Positions 1 to 7,380 of a DNA stretch of 64,000 bases are shown here, piece after piece. The translations under genes were made by a program, and so were the position numbers. How positions within the stretch are numbered: the first letter of the stretch is position 1; each line of letters opens with the position of its first letter. Location: positions 1 through 64,000 of the forward strand of contig NZ_JAHWGL010000002.1 of the NCBI RefSeq assembly GCF_019334315.1, given 5' to 3'. The stretch comes from Hymenobacter profundi. Lineage in GTDB: Bacteria; Bacteroidota; Bacteroidia; Cytophagales; Hymenobacteraceae. Under the pieces are notes generated by a model, which made no database searches, was not told the DNA's origin, and saw nothing but the letters and a program-made list of their open reading frames with translations.

Positions 1-94
1 TTTATAAGCGAAAGGAAAGGTTTTATAAGTCTAAAGGAAAGGTTTTATAAGCATAGGGAAAGGTTTTATAAGCCGGAAGGAAAGGTTTTATAAG
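1..94. repeat. Iteron array of the replication origin
   Basis: Five tandem copies of a 21-22 bp unit with core TTTTATAAG followed by a purine-rich AAGGAAAGG tail. Cores start at 1 (lacking its first T at the window edge), 21, 43, 64 and 86. The two-helical-turn spacing and position directly before a Rep_3-type gene are what iteron plasmid origins look like. More copies may lie upstream of the window. Confidence 0.85.
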
Positions 95-155
95 CCAAAA
101 GAAAGTTGCCAGGGGGAAAACTTTCCTTTCTGCTTTCTTTTCGGATTCGGCTGCT

Positions 156-163
156 TACTTTTG
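156..163 (+). promoter_or_regulatory. Possible -7 box for rep
   Basis: TACTTTTG fits the Bacteroidota -7 consensus TAnnTTTG and lies 26 bp before the rep start codon. No convincing -33 TTTG was found at the right distance, so the call is weak. Confidence 0.3.
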
Positions 164-188
164 CTTTCACCACCACTTTCCGAAGGCT

Positions 189-1163
189 ATGCAAGGTCTT
201 GATACTGCGGCAGCTATCAGCCATTCCACGGGGCTGGAGATTCGTCAGCACAACGCTATTACCACGGCGCGCTACGAGATGACGGCCTGTGAGATGGACA
301 TTGTGTTCTACCTGCTTTCGCTGCTCAAGAAGGAGGACCGCATCGGTACCTTCTACCGGGTCAAAGTCCTGGACCTGCAGCACCTGACCGGCCGGCAGTG
401 GAACTACCAGCAATTTCTGGAGGCCACCTCGGCGCTGCGCACTCGCGAGTACGTGATTGAGGACAACAAGCGCATCCTGCAGGTGGGTTTGCTGGCCTCG
501 GCCGAGTACATCAAGGGCGAGGGTGTCATCGAGCTGGAAATCTCGGAGAAGATTCGCCCCTACCTGATTGACTTGAAGCGCAACTTCACCTCCTTCCGGC
601 TGCAGGCGGCCTTCAGCCTGAGCAGCAAGTACGCCAAGCGCATCTACCAGATTGCCTCGCAGTGGAAGGACAAGGCCGAAACCCGCACCTTCTCTCTGCA
701 CGACCTCAAGGTCATGCTGGCGCTCAAAGACCCCAAGGGGGTCGAGCCCGAGCAGTACACCAAGGTGTCGATGTTCCAGAAGTACGTGCTCGACGTGGCC
801 GTCACCCAAATCAACCTGAACACCGACCTGCACATCGGCTACGAGCTCGTCAAGAAGGGCCGCTCGTTCGAGAGCATCCGCTTTCAAATCAAGCAGCAGG
901 AGCCCCAGCAGCTCCCCCTGCCCTTTGAGCAGCCCCTGGACGACTCGCGGCTGCAAATGGCCCGGCAGCGCCTGGCGGAGCTGGATATCCGCGATGCCCG
1001 GCTCACGGAGCAGATTCTGGGTGAGGCCCGGATGGTGGACGAGCTGTTTGCGTTCTGCTACAAGCTGAAAACCGGTAAAATCAAAGCTTCCTCCAACCCC
1101 GGCGGCCTGTTTCTGACGGTCGTGGGGTTGCGCAAGCCGACCCCGGCGCCGGTTAAAAACTAA
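189..1163 (+). CDS. Replication initiator protein, Rep_3 superfamily
   Basis: A 324-residue protein that should bind the iterons and start plasmid replication. It has the two winged-helix halves of RepB/RepE-type initiators: residues about 15-150 include the ARYEMTACEMDIVFYLLSLL helix and a FLEATSALRTREY segment, and the second half contains SSKYAKRIYQIASQWKD followed by a FSLHDLKVML helix and a run ending FQIKQQ. Length is normal for the family. The ATG at 189 is the first in frame after the iteron array. It converges on the antirestriction gene downstream. No partition gene is visible in this window. Family assignment is by recognition of these segments and by context. Confidence 0.88.
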   Translation: MQGLDTAAAISHSTGLEIRQHNAITTARYEMTACEMDIVFYLLSLLKKEDRIGTFYRVKVLDLQHLTGRQWNYQQFLEATSALRTREYVIEDNKRILQVGLLASAEYIKGEGVIELEISEKIRPYLIDLKRNFTSFRLQAAFSLSSKYAKRIYQIASQWKDKAETRTFSLHDLKVMLALKDPKGVEPEQYTKVSMFQKYVLDVAVTQINLNTDLHIGYELVKKGRSFESIRFQIKQQEPQQLPLPFEQPLDDSRLQMARQRLAELDIRDARLTEQILGEARMVDELFAFCYKLKTGKIKASSNPGGLFLTVVGLRKPTPAPVKN

Positions 1164-1365
1164 CGCAGAAGTGGTACAAAATACTGCATAAACCTCCCCG
1201 ATTCTAGAGCTTTTAAGCACCTAGTGATTTAGTAAAAAAAGGCACAAACGTGATTAACATTTTTTACTTTTTAATACTTTATTATCAGCGTGTTAAGCAC
1301 TAGTTGACAGTTGAGCTTAAGTGGCTTAGTCAACGGTCCGCGCCGTTATCAATGTAGTACCTCCC

Positions 1366-1407
1366 GCGGCCCTTGCAGCGGCGCAGTGCGCCGGCTGCAA
1401 GGGCCGC
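1366..1407. terminator. Long GC-rich hairpin between convergent genes
   Basis: GCGGCCCTTGCAG (1366-1378) is perfectly complementary to CTGCAAGGGCCGC (1395-1407), and the interior CGGCGC/GCGCCG can extend the stem with one bulge. It sits between the ends of rep (+) and the ArdC-like gene (-). There is no T-run on either side, so it may be a bidirectional transcription barrier or an origin structure. The rest of 1164-1450 is AT-rich up to about 1310 and holds no gene I can see. Confidence 0.5.
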
Positions 1408-1450
1408 TCCGGCTCGGCAGGATTACCCCGACCAAGCCGGGACTCCTCCC

Positions 1451-2362
1451 CTACTCGCTAGCCTTGTTCCCAGGCTCGGCCTCTGGGGTTTCGTAGCTGG
1501 GCACGATGCCCAGAATGTGGTTGGCCGCTCGCTGGGCCTGGCTGGCGGCGGAGATAATCAGGCGCTTGTCGTTGCGCAAGGCCTGCAGCCAGTTGGCGAG
1601 GTAGCCGGCGGTGCTTGGCTCGGTCCGGGCCAAGTCCAGGCCGGCGGCGTTGCTCAAGAAAGCGGCGCCCAACTCGGCCACCAGCTCTTCCTTAGCGTAG
1701 GTTTCGCTGCCGAAGGAGGCCTTCTCGGTGAGCGTAGCCCGGTCCAGGCGCTTGGCGTGGCCGGTGGAGTGGGCCAGCTCGTGAAACAGGGTTGCGTAAA
1801 AGTCCTCGGGCGTGTGAAAGTTGCCGGCCTCGGGCACGGTTACGGTGTCGGTGCTGGTGCGGTAGTGGGGTTCGCTGCCCGCGTAATGCACGCGCGGTCC
1901 GTCGACATACCCGGCCAGTATCTGCTCGGCCGCCTGCTGGGGGGTGTGCTCGCGCTGGGGCAGCTCGGGCAGCTCCCAGTCCACCCCGTCAATCTGGGCG
2001 ATGTTGAACACGGTGGAGTACTGCAGGATGGCCACCTTCTTCTCCTGGCCTTGGGCGTCCTCCTTCTTGGAAACCTTGTAGAACACTACGGGCATGCCCT
2101 TTTCGCCTTTGCGCACTTGCCCGCCGAGCTCTTTGGCCTGGTTGAAGGTCAGGTAATAGGGCTGCTCGTGGGGCAGCATGCCCAGCAAAAAAGCGTTGAT
2201 GCCCTGGTACACGTGCTTGCTGCGGTAGTTGCGGGGGGCACCGTGGGCCGCGTTCCAGCTCTGCTTCCAGGGCGCAACCCCGTTTTCCAAGGCCAGAATA
2301 ATGCGGTTGGTGATAATGTCATACACGTCGGCGCGCGGGGTGGTTGAAGAGGCAGCTTTCAT
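1451..2362 (-). CDS. ArdC-like antirestriction / zincin metallopeptidase protein
   Basis: A protein of about 303 residues. The N-terminal ~125 residues match the ArdC-type ssDNA-binding domain (VYDIITNRIILALENGVAPW, then NYRSKHVYQGINAFLL). The C-terminal half is a zinc peptidase-like domain with HELAHSTGH near residue 195, an HExxH motif. Proteins of this type occur on conjugative plasmids and are thought to protect incoming single-stranded DNA from restriction. I choose the ATG at 2362; an upstream TTG would add eight residues without support. It is probably co-transcribed with the small gene that ends 30 bp before it. Confidence 0.85.
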   Translation of the reverse strand: MKAASSTTPRADVYDIITNRIILALENGVAPWKQSWNAAHGAPRNYRSKHVYQGINAFLLGMLPHEQPYYLTFNQAKELGGQVRKGEKGMPVVFYKVSKKEDAQGQEKKVAILQYSTVFNIAQIDGVDWELPELPQREHTPQQAAEQILAGYVDGPRVHYAGSEPHYRTSTDTVTVPEAGNFHTPEDFYATLFHELAHSTGHAKRLDRATLTEKASFGSETYAKEELVAELGAAFLSNAAGLDLARTEPSTAGYLANWLQALRNDKRLIISAASQAQRAANHILGIVPSYETPEAEPGNKASE

Positions 2363-2392
2363 AACGAGGGGGGTTAGAATGAGCAAAGCGGG

Positions 2393-2668
2393 TTAGTAGG
2401 CGTAATCGGGATGCGCGGCGGGGCCTAGCTCCCGGGCTTCCCGGGCCAGCTCGGCATCTTCCCAGGCCTCGCACTCTTTCAGGGCCAGCAGCTTCCAGCG
2501 CAGCAGCTGGCTGGCGTTGGTGCTGGCGGTGAGTAGTAGCTCGGCTTGCTGCCGGCGCTCGGGCGTGAAGGCGGGGTGATTCAGCACTTGCCGCAGGTTG
2601 CGACGGGCCGAGGAAACCAGCAGCAGCGCGGCGGGGGAAATAGCGGCGGGCGGGGCGGTGAATTCCAT
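2393..2668 (-). CDS. Small hypothetical protein upstream of the ArdC-like gene
   Basis: A 91-residue, Ala/Leu-rich soluble protein with a central helical segment (RRNLRQVLNHPAFTPERRQQ) and several Glu/Ala repeats toward the C-terminus. It starts at an ATG at 2668 and reads into the ArdC-like gene, so the two are likely one transcript. No domain recognised. Codon use looks like its neighbours, which supports it being real. Confidence 0.55.
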   Translation of the reverse strand: MEFTAPPAAISPAALLLVSSARRNLRQVLNHPAFTPERRQQAELLLTASTNASQLLRWKLLALKECEAWEDAELAREARELGPAAHPDYAY

Positions 2669-2722
2669 AAGTAAGAGGCTGCTTTTGTGGGCGTTGCTTA
2701 TACCTATTAAACGTAAAACGCC

Positions 2723-2773
2723 TGCTTATTGTTGCTTATTTAGCTTATTTATTTATGCTTATTTAGCTTATTT
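2723..2773. repeat. AT-rich GCTTATT direct repeats upstream of the ArdC operon
   Basis: GCTTATT occurs at 2724, 2734, 2743, 2757 and 2766. An 18-bp unit TGCTTATTTAGCTTATTT is present twice, at 2733-2750 and 2756-2773, 23 bp apart. On the minus strand the unit reads AATAAGC and shares ATAAGC with the origin iterons. It lies upstream of the minus-strand small gene/ardC operon and may be an operator or a second Rep-binding cluster. Confidence 0.6.
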
Positions 2774-3242
2774 TATGGCATGCCTGTTGCTTTTTCCCTT
2801 TTGTTCCCCTCCCCCTTGACTTCAGTCTGTTGCCCCAGGGAAGGGTAGGGACAAGCGGACCTTTGGCAAAGGCAAGCAGTACGGAAAGCCCCTAATGGTC
2901 CATTTCAATCAATGCCGCCGCTGCGTCTTCTGCCGTTTTCTCCTTCTCTGCCAACTGCGCGGCTGGTTACGCTGCTCGCAAAATTCCAGGTGAGCCCTTT
3001 ATGAACCCTTTAGCAGCCATTTCCAACACCCCATAAATTGCCCGCAGACATCCTAGCCGGTGGTTTTACCGCATCGCAGCATCTTCTCGGGAGCCCTTGC
3101 TGAACCCATTGATTCGTGTCCCGTGCCTACGGCGTTTCCATAGGGTGCAGCCTGGTCAGCGACCGGGGCTACCAGCACCAAAGTATCCGAAGGGCTTAGC
3201 ACTTGACGTTCGACCCTACTTTCAAAAAGCCGTATCTTCGCC
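2774..3242. other. Gene-poor stretch
   Basis: No open reading frame here has convincing codon use, a recognisable product or an upstream signal. Base composition is mixed, with no repeat longer than a few bases that I can see. Confidence 0.4.
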
Positions 3243-3335
3243 ATGCAAAAAAAGTATCTGCCTCATCGGCTTGGTCGGTGCTGTTTGGTTGGTACCGTAA
3301 TTCTGTTCTCTCACAAGCTTCGGCTTGCTGTTTGA
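3243..3335 (+). CDS. Possible 30-residue leader-type peptide
   Basis: An ATG at 3243 opens a 30-codon frame ending in TGA at 3333-3335, eight bases before a clear intrinsic terminator. A box TATCTTCG (one mismatch from TAnnTTTG) lies just upstream. The product is basic with a short hydrophobic core (CCLVGTVILF). The unit could be a leader peptide, a small RNA with a terminator, or chance; nothing obviously regulated follows, since the next gene is on the other strand. Confidence 0.2.
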   Translation: MQKKYLPHRLGRCCLVGTVILFSHKLRLAV

Positions 3336-3343
3336 CCGGAAGC

Positions 3344-3369
3344 CCACCCCGCTGAGGGTGGTTTTTTTT
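3344..3369 (+). terminator. Intrinsic terminator
   Basis: CCACCC (3344-3349) pairs with GGGTGG (3356-3361) around a six-base loop and is followed by eight T residues (3362-3369). A smaller hairpin CAAGC-TTCG-GCTTG lies at 3313-3326. It implies that something is transcribed rightward through about 3240-3340. Confidence 0.65.
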
Positions 3370-3546
3370 GCCTATCCACCAAGCTGCCCCGGGCCCTGCG
3401 CAGCGGTAGCAAGCCGGCCATGAACTATGCACCGCAGCAAACGCGGGAACTGGCGCAATCTGGCCTTCATCCAGTTTCCCCGCCTAAGGGGCTGCGGCTA
3501 GCGCGCTTACTGGCGGCGCTGTCACCCCGTGGCGCAGGCTGCATTA

Positions 3547-3573
3547 CTTATCCGGTATAGCGTACCGGGTAAG
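3547..3573. repeat. Inverted repeat with 11-bp arms
   Basis: CTTATCCGGTA (3547-3557) and TACCGGGTAAG (3563-3573) form arms with a single mismatch and a 5-base loop. It lies 20 bp from a second, perfect inverted repeat next to the cut end of the chromate transporter gene. Function unknown. Confidence 0.55.
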
Positions 3574-3593
3574 GAGATTACGATAGAGTAACA

Positions 3594-3636
3594 GTCCAAA
3601 GCTTAGTTTTGGAACGGTTAAAACTAAGCTTTGGAC
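3594..3636. repeat. Perfect inverted repeat with 17-bp arms
   Basis: GTCCAAAGCTTAGTTTT (3594-3610) and its exact complement (3620-3636) are separated by nine bases. It lies about 50 bp beyond the stop of the truncated chrA, on the side where the missing half of the gene should be. It could be a terminator for the minus-strand chromate operon or the scar of the event that removed the rest of chrA. Confidence 0.7.
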
Positions 3637-3684
3637 AGGTGATGCGCGGGCCTAATCCAAGGGTCTGACAAATCTTGGCCTTGG

Positions 3685-4356
3685 TTAAAACACGCCGGCG
3701 GCCGGGCGGTTGAGCAACGCCACCAGCAGGGCCGCGCCGGGCAGGGCCACGGCCGACGCGCGGCCGGAGCGGCGAAACCAGCCGATGGGCGGGGCTTTCC
3801 GCAGCCACTGCACCGCGCCGGCACCTAAAAACAACAGGACGGGCTCGGTGTAGGTAATGATGGTGACGGCCGCTGCCACGGCGTAGTACACCCACAGCCA
3901 GGGGTCGCGGCCCATGGACTTGCGGGTGAGCTTAACCGAGCTCACGGCGACGAGGCCGATGACGCCGGCGCCCACGCCGTAGAACACGGCCTGCATCCAG
4001 GGCAGGCCCCCGTGGGCGGTGTAGGCCACGCTCAGGGCCAGCACCATGAGGAACGACGGCAGCACGAACGCCAGACCCACCAGCGTGGCGCCCAGCAGCC
4101 GGTAGTGCACGTAGCCGAGGTGGATGGCCAGCTGCGCGGCCAGCGGCCCGGGCGCAATCTGGGCCAGGGCCAGGCCCTCGTGGTAGTCGGCGTCGCAAAT
4201 CCACCGGCGCTCGGCCCCCAGGTCGCGGTGCATGGAGCCGATGAGGGCCACCGGCCCGCTGAAGCCCAAGCTGCCGAGGCGCAGAAAGTAGCGAATCAGC
4301 GCCCACAGCGGGTAGGACGCGGCCGGCGCTTGGGCAACGGGCAGGGGCGTTTCCAT
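3685..4356 (-). pseudogene. chrA: Chromate transporter ChrA, C-terminally truncated
   Basis: 223 residues matching the N-terminal domain of CHR-family chromate efflux proteins: YFLRLGSLGFSGPVALIG, then EGLALAQIAPGPLAAQLAIH, then FYGVGAGVIGLVA. Long-chain ChrA proteins have two such domains (about 400 residues). Here the frame ends after LLNRPAAGVF. Just past the stop another frame still reads T-K-A, as expected at the start of the second domain, and then similarity is lost near the inverted repeats. So the second half appears deleted with a small frame change at the junction. Short-chain ChrA proteins normally come in pairs, and no partner is present, so activity is doubtful. It follows the DUF1259 and ChrB-AraC genes on the same strand. 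Confidence 0.75.
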
Positions 4357-4425
4357 GGGGTAAGGGCATCAGAGGTCCGGGAGGAGCGGTTCACTCATCC
4401 GAAAGCAACTCGAGGGCAGGTACCG

Positions 4426-5474
4426 CTAGTGCTTCATCTCGCCGCGCATCCCTTCCCTGCCGCCGCCACGCTTGCCCTTGCCGAGCTGGTCGAGGGCGGC
4501 GCGGAAGCCGGTGGCGAGCTGGGCGGCGGAGCCGCGGCCGTAGTAGTGCAGAAACATGATGCGCGGGGTGTCGCCGAGCATGTGGTTGTGCACGGCCACC
4601 ACTTCCAGGTTGTGGGCGCGCAGGGCCCGGATGACGGGGTTGACTTCGTGCTCGAGCATGGCGATGTCGCCGGCGATGTGGGCATCTTCCTGCTTGCCGG
4701 CAAAGGCGGCCCACGAGTTCAGGCCGATGGCCGCGGTCATTTCCGTGTTCATCATCAGCGACTGCACATCGTCGCGGCCCACGGTGTACTTGTAGGTGGG
4801 GCCGTTGACCACGCCCTTGTACTTCACCACGGCGTCGAGCGCGGCCAGGTCGAACAGCTCTTTGCCCGTGGGCGGGCCGGCAGCCGGGGTGGCGTTGTTG
4901 CCCTGGGCCGCAGCGGGCGCGGGGGCCGGGGCTGGTTGGCGGGCAGCAGCTTAGAGTCTTTGAGCGTGGCGGCGAACTTGCGGGCCAGCTCGGCGGGCGT
5001 GCCCATGCCCGAGACGTGCATGTAGAAGATGCGCGGCTCCTCGTAGAAAAAGTGGTTGTGCACGGCCCCGATTTCCAGCCCGTTGGCCAGCGCGGCCGAC
5101 ATGAGCGGGTTGACTTCTTCCTGCAGCAGCACGGTGTCGCTCATCAGCATCGCCGACTTGCCGTCGAGGGTGTGCTTGATGGCCACCCACCCGCCGAAGC
5201 CAAACGAGATGGGCACGGGCTCGCCCTTGATTTTCACCTTCAAATCATTGCGGGGCAGGGCAATGAGGTGCGTGGCCTGGGCCTCGTTGTAGGCGCCTTT
5301 CTTGCCCATGGCGGCATCGATAGCCGCAATGTCGGCGGCGCTCAGGGCCGGGGTTTTGCCGGCGGCTGGGGCCGACACGGCGGCCAGTGTGTCGTCGATG
5401 CTCAGCAGGGAGGTAGCGCCCAGCACGGCCGTGGCCTTAAGGGCCTCGCGGCGGGAAACGGGGGAATGCAGCAT
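4426..5474 (-). pseudogene. DUF1259 (LppY/LpqO-like) Tat-exported protein, frameshifted
   Basis: Two overlapping frames together encode one DUF1259 protein of about 349 residues with its usual internal duplication. The first part (from ATG 5474) begins with a twin-arginine-like signal (SRREALKATAVLGATSLLS) and repeat one with IGAVHNHFFYEEPRIFYMHV. The second part holds repeat two with the matching VVAVHNHMLGDTPRIMFLHY. The frame changes in a C-rich proline linker near 4927-4940, consistent with one lost base (1049 nt in total). It lies between chrB-araC and chrA, a known companion position in chromate clusters. It is either a pseudogene or a sequencing indel. An upstream TTG could lengthen the N-terminus but would displace the signal peptide. 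Confidence 0.75.
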
Positions 5475-5574
5475 GGCGGGGGTGGGGAATGGTAGGAAGA
5501 GGCGTGGGAAGAGCCGCAAACCTACCGGTGGCGGCAGTGGAAAAATAGAACGATTTTATTCTTTGGCAGAATCT

Positions 5575-6420
5575 TTACGTGCGCGGCCGGTTTTTGCGGT
5601 AGGCGGCGGGGCTTTGGCCGGTGTGCTGCTTGAAAATCCGGGTAAAGTGGCTCTGGTCAGAAAAGCCGGTGAGGTAAGCAATTTCGGCCAGCGGGTACGC
5701 CGTGGTGTCGAGCAGCTGCCGGGCCTTGTCGATGCGTAGCTTGCGGAGATACTCGCCGAAGCTCATGTTATCGAAGTAACGGGCAAATTCGCGGGAGAGG
5801 TAGCTGGGGTTAACCTGCAGTGTGTCGGCGGCCTCGGTCAGGCGCAAGCTCAGGTTGGTGTCGAGGTGGTCCTGAATCAGCTCGCGCAGCTGGGTGGTCC
5901 AGGCCGGGGGCGGGGCATTTTTATCCTGGACGCGCCGCAGGTAGGCCGTGTATACCTGCACCAGCAGCTGCTCCTCGGGCTGCTGGGTGTGGGCCTGCCC
6001 TTGCAGGTGCGCGGCCCAACTGTAGAGCGCATCATACAGCACGAGGCCCTGCTGCAGGAGTTGCTGGTCGTCGCGGATGTTGTGGGCCAGTCCGGCGGAA
6101 ATGGCCCACAGGCCCGCCGCCTGCGGGGCCAGGGCGTGGTGGTCGGTGTCGGCACCGCGGATGATGGGGGCCAGCGCGTGCAGGGCCGGGTCCGCCAGGG
6201 CGTACTTTTTCAGAAAGTAGTCGAAGGTGCAGTCGGCGCCGTAGTGCGAAAACTCCACGTTCGGCACATCAAAAGGAATGGCCCCGGTGCGCTCGGCGGT
6301 GCCGACCACCTCGGCGGCCGGCACGTACAGAATCTCGGCCGTCGGGTCGATGAAGCGCAAGATAAGCCAGGGGCAGGCCAGGCGGTCGATTTTGGGGTGT
6401 TCGCGGGTGACCCACTGCAT
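5575..6420 (-). CDS. ChrB-domain / AraC-type regulator fusion
   Basis: 281 residues. Residues about 1-130 match the ChrB/chromate-resistance domain (WVTREHPKIDRLACPWLILR, FDVPNVEFSHYGADCTFDYF, HHALAPQAAGLWAISAGLAH). Residues about 180-281 are an AraC/XylS double helix-turn-helix (LQVNPSYLSREFARYFDNMS, IAYLTGFSDQSHFTRIFKQH). The N-terminal half probably senses chromate or oxidative conditions and the C-terminal half binds DNA upstream of the operon, activating the DUF1259 and chrA genes that follow on the same strand. ATG at 6420. The target site was not identified. Domain recognition is firm; the ligand is inferred. Confidence 0.85.
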   Translation of the reverse strand: MQWVTREHPKIDRLACPWLILRFIDPTAEILYVPAAEVVGTAERTGAIPFDVPNVEFSHYGADCTFDYFLKKYALADPALHALAPIIRGADTDHHALAPQAAGLWAISAGLAHNIRDDQQLLQQGLVLYDALYSWAAHLQGQAHTQQPEEQLLVQVYTAYLRRVQDKNAPPPAWTTQLRELIQDHLDTNLSLRLTEAADTLQVNPSYLSREFARYFDNMSFGEYLRKLRIDKARQLLDTTAYPLAEIAYLTGFSDQSHFTRIFKQHTGQSPAAYRKNRPRT

Positions 6421-6580
6421 GGCCGAAGCGGTAAGGGATGGGGCCGCAAGGTAGAAGGTTCGTCAAGTGGCCGGCACCTCCTGCCGTGGACGAGGGGGTG
6501 CCGACAACGGCTTAAAGCTGCGGGGAGTGCCTATCCTCTCCCCTATCGAACCGGGCTTAACTCATTTTATTCCTTCACGG

Positions 6581-6941
6581 CATGCCCCTTCCAACGCTTT
6601 GGCTCCTTTTACAAGCCTGCGCCACCCCGTCTTTGCCCGGCTCTACGCGGCTCAAGCCACCTCGCTGCTCGGCGATGCCCTGACCTGGGTGGGCCTGGCG
6701 CTGCTGGCCTTCGAGCTGGGCTTATCCGCTCGTGCACCGGGTGCTGCTGCGCGGCCTGCTGGACCGGGCCATGGTCCTGCCCCTCTACCGGAACGGGGGT
6801 CTGGGCGTCGCCGTCAGCATCGCGCTGCGCAAGCGCCGCCCCGCCACCACCCACACGTTGCTCACTGGCCGGCGGCTGGCCTTTTTTACAACTCTTCTAA
6901 ATCCCGGCGCGTCCGCTCGCTTTCCACGTTGCCGGTGTTGA
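6581..6941 (+). pseudogene. Chimeric remnant: MFS N-terminus joined to PAP2 phosphatase C-terminus
   Basis: About 6597-6720 reads as the start of an MFS permease (FTSLRHPVFARLYAAQATSL, then GDALTWVGLALLAFELGLS), but with no ATG in that frame. At about 6718-6722 it switches frame and family to YPLVHRVLLRGLLDRAMVLP, which matches the C-terminus of the PAP2 phosphatase encoded at 49113-49913. The two pieces meet within a few bases and neither gene is otherwise present here, so this is the scar of a deletion or rearrangement. The tail runs into the convergent cupin gene. No functional product is expected. Confidence 0.7.
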
Positions 6942-7251
6942 GCGTGGTTTTGGGCTCTATCATCAGAATCCAGGTTTCGGCCTCGGTGCGGGGGCGGTGC
7001 TCGGTGCCGCGCGGCACCACCAGCAGCTGACCGGGGTGCACCTGCTCGGTGCGGTCGCGGAAGTCCATGAGCAGCTTGCCCTGCACCACCATGAACAGCT
7101 CGTCCTCGTCGGCGTGGCTGTGCCAGATGAACTCGCCGTTCACCTTGGCAATCTTGATGTGCTGGTCGTTTAGCTCGCCGATGATGCGCGGGTTCCACAA
7201 GTCCTGGAACTGGGCGAACTTATCGGTTAGGGTAATGGGGCTGGGAGTCAT
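6886..7251 (-). CDS. Small cupin-domain protein
   Basis: 121 residues forming a single cupin barrel. The metal-binding first motif is visible as HSHADEDELFMVVQGKLLMD and the second as PGQLLVVPRGTEHRP. Single-domain cupins of this type bind a metal and small ligands; the substrate cannot be told. It starts at ATG 7251 and is divergent from the SDR gene, with 129 bp between them. The C-terminus overlaps the degraded PAP2 tail on the other strand. Confidence 0.8.
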   Translation of the reverse strand: MTPSPITLTDKFAQFQDLWNPRIIGELNDQHIKIAKVNGEFIWHSHADEDELFMVVQGKLLMDFRDRTEQVHPGQLLVVPRGTEHRPRTEAETWILMIEPKTTLNTGNVESERTRRDLEEL

Positions 7252-7380
7252 AAGAGGCAGGAATACCGGCCGGGTTCGGCCGCTGATTCGTCAAAGGTCG
7301 TAAAGAGGGAGCTGGGCAGGTGCAGGAACCTTAACTTTCCTACCCCACGTGGATTAAGAAGCTAGGCTAAACAGGACATC

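Noticed and set aside
66..1220. A long minus-strand open frame opposite rep
   Set aside because: It mirrors the rep gene in antisense, has no known domain and is explained by high GC.
3097..3300. 67-codon plus-strand frame upstream of the terminator
   Set aside because: Weak codon use and no recognisable protein; the 30-codon frame inside the same stretch fits the terminator better.
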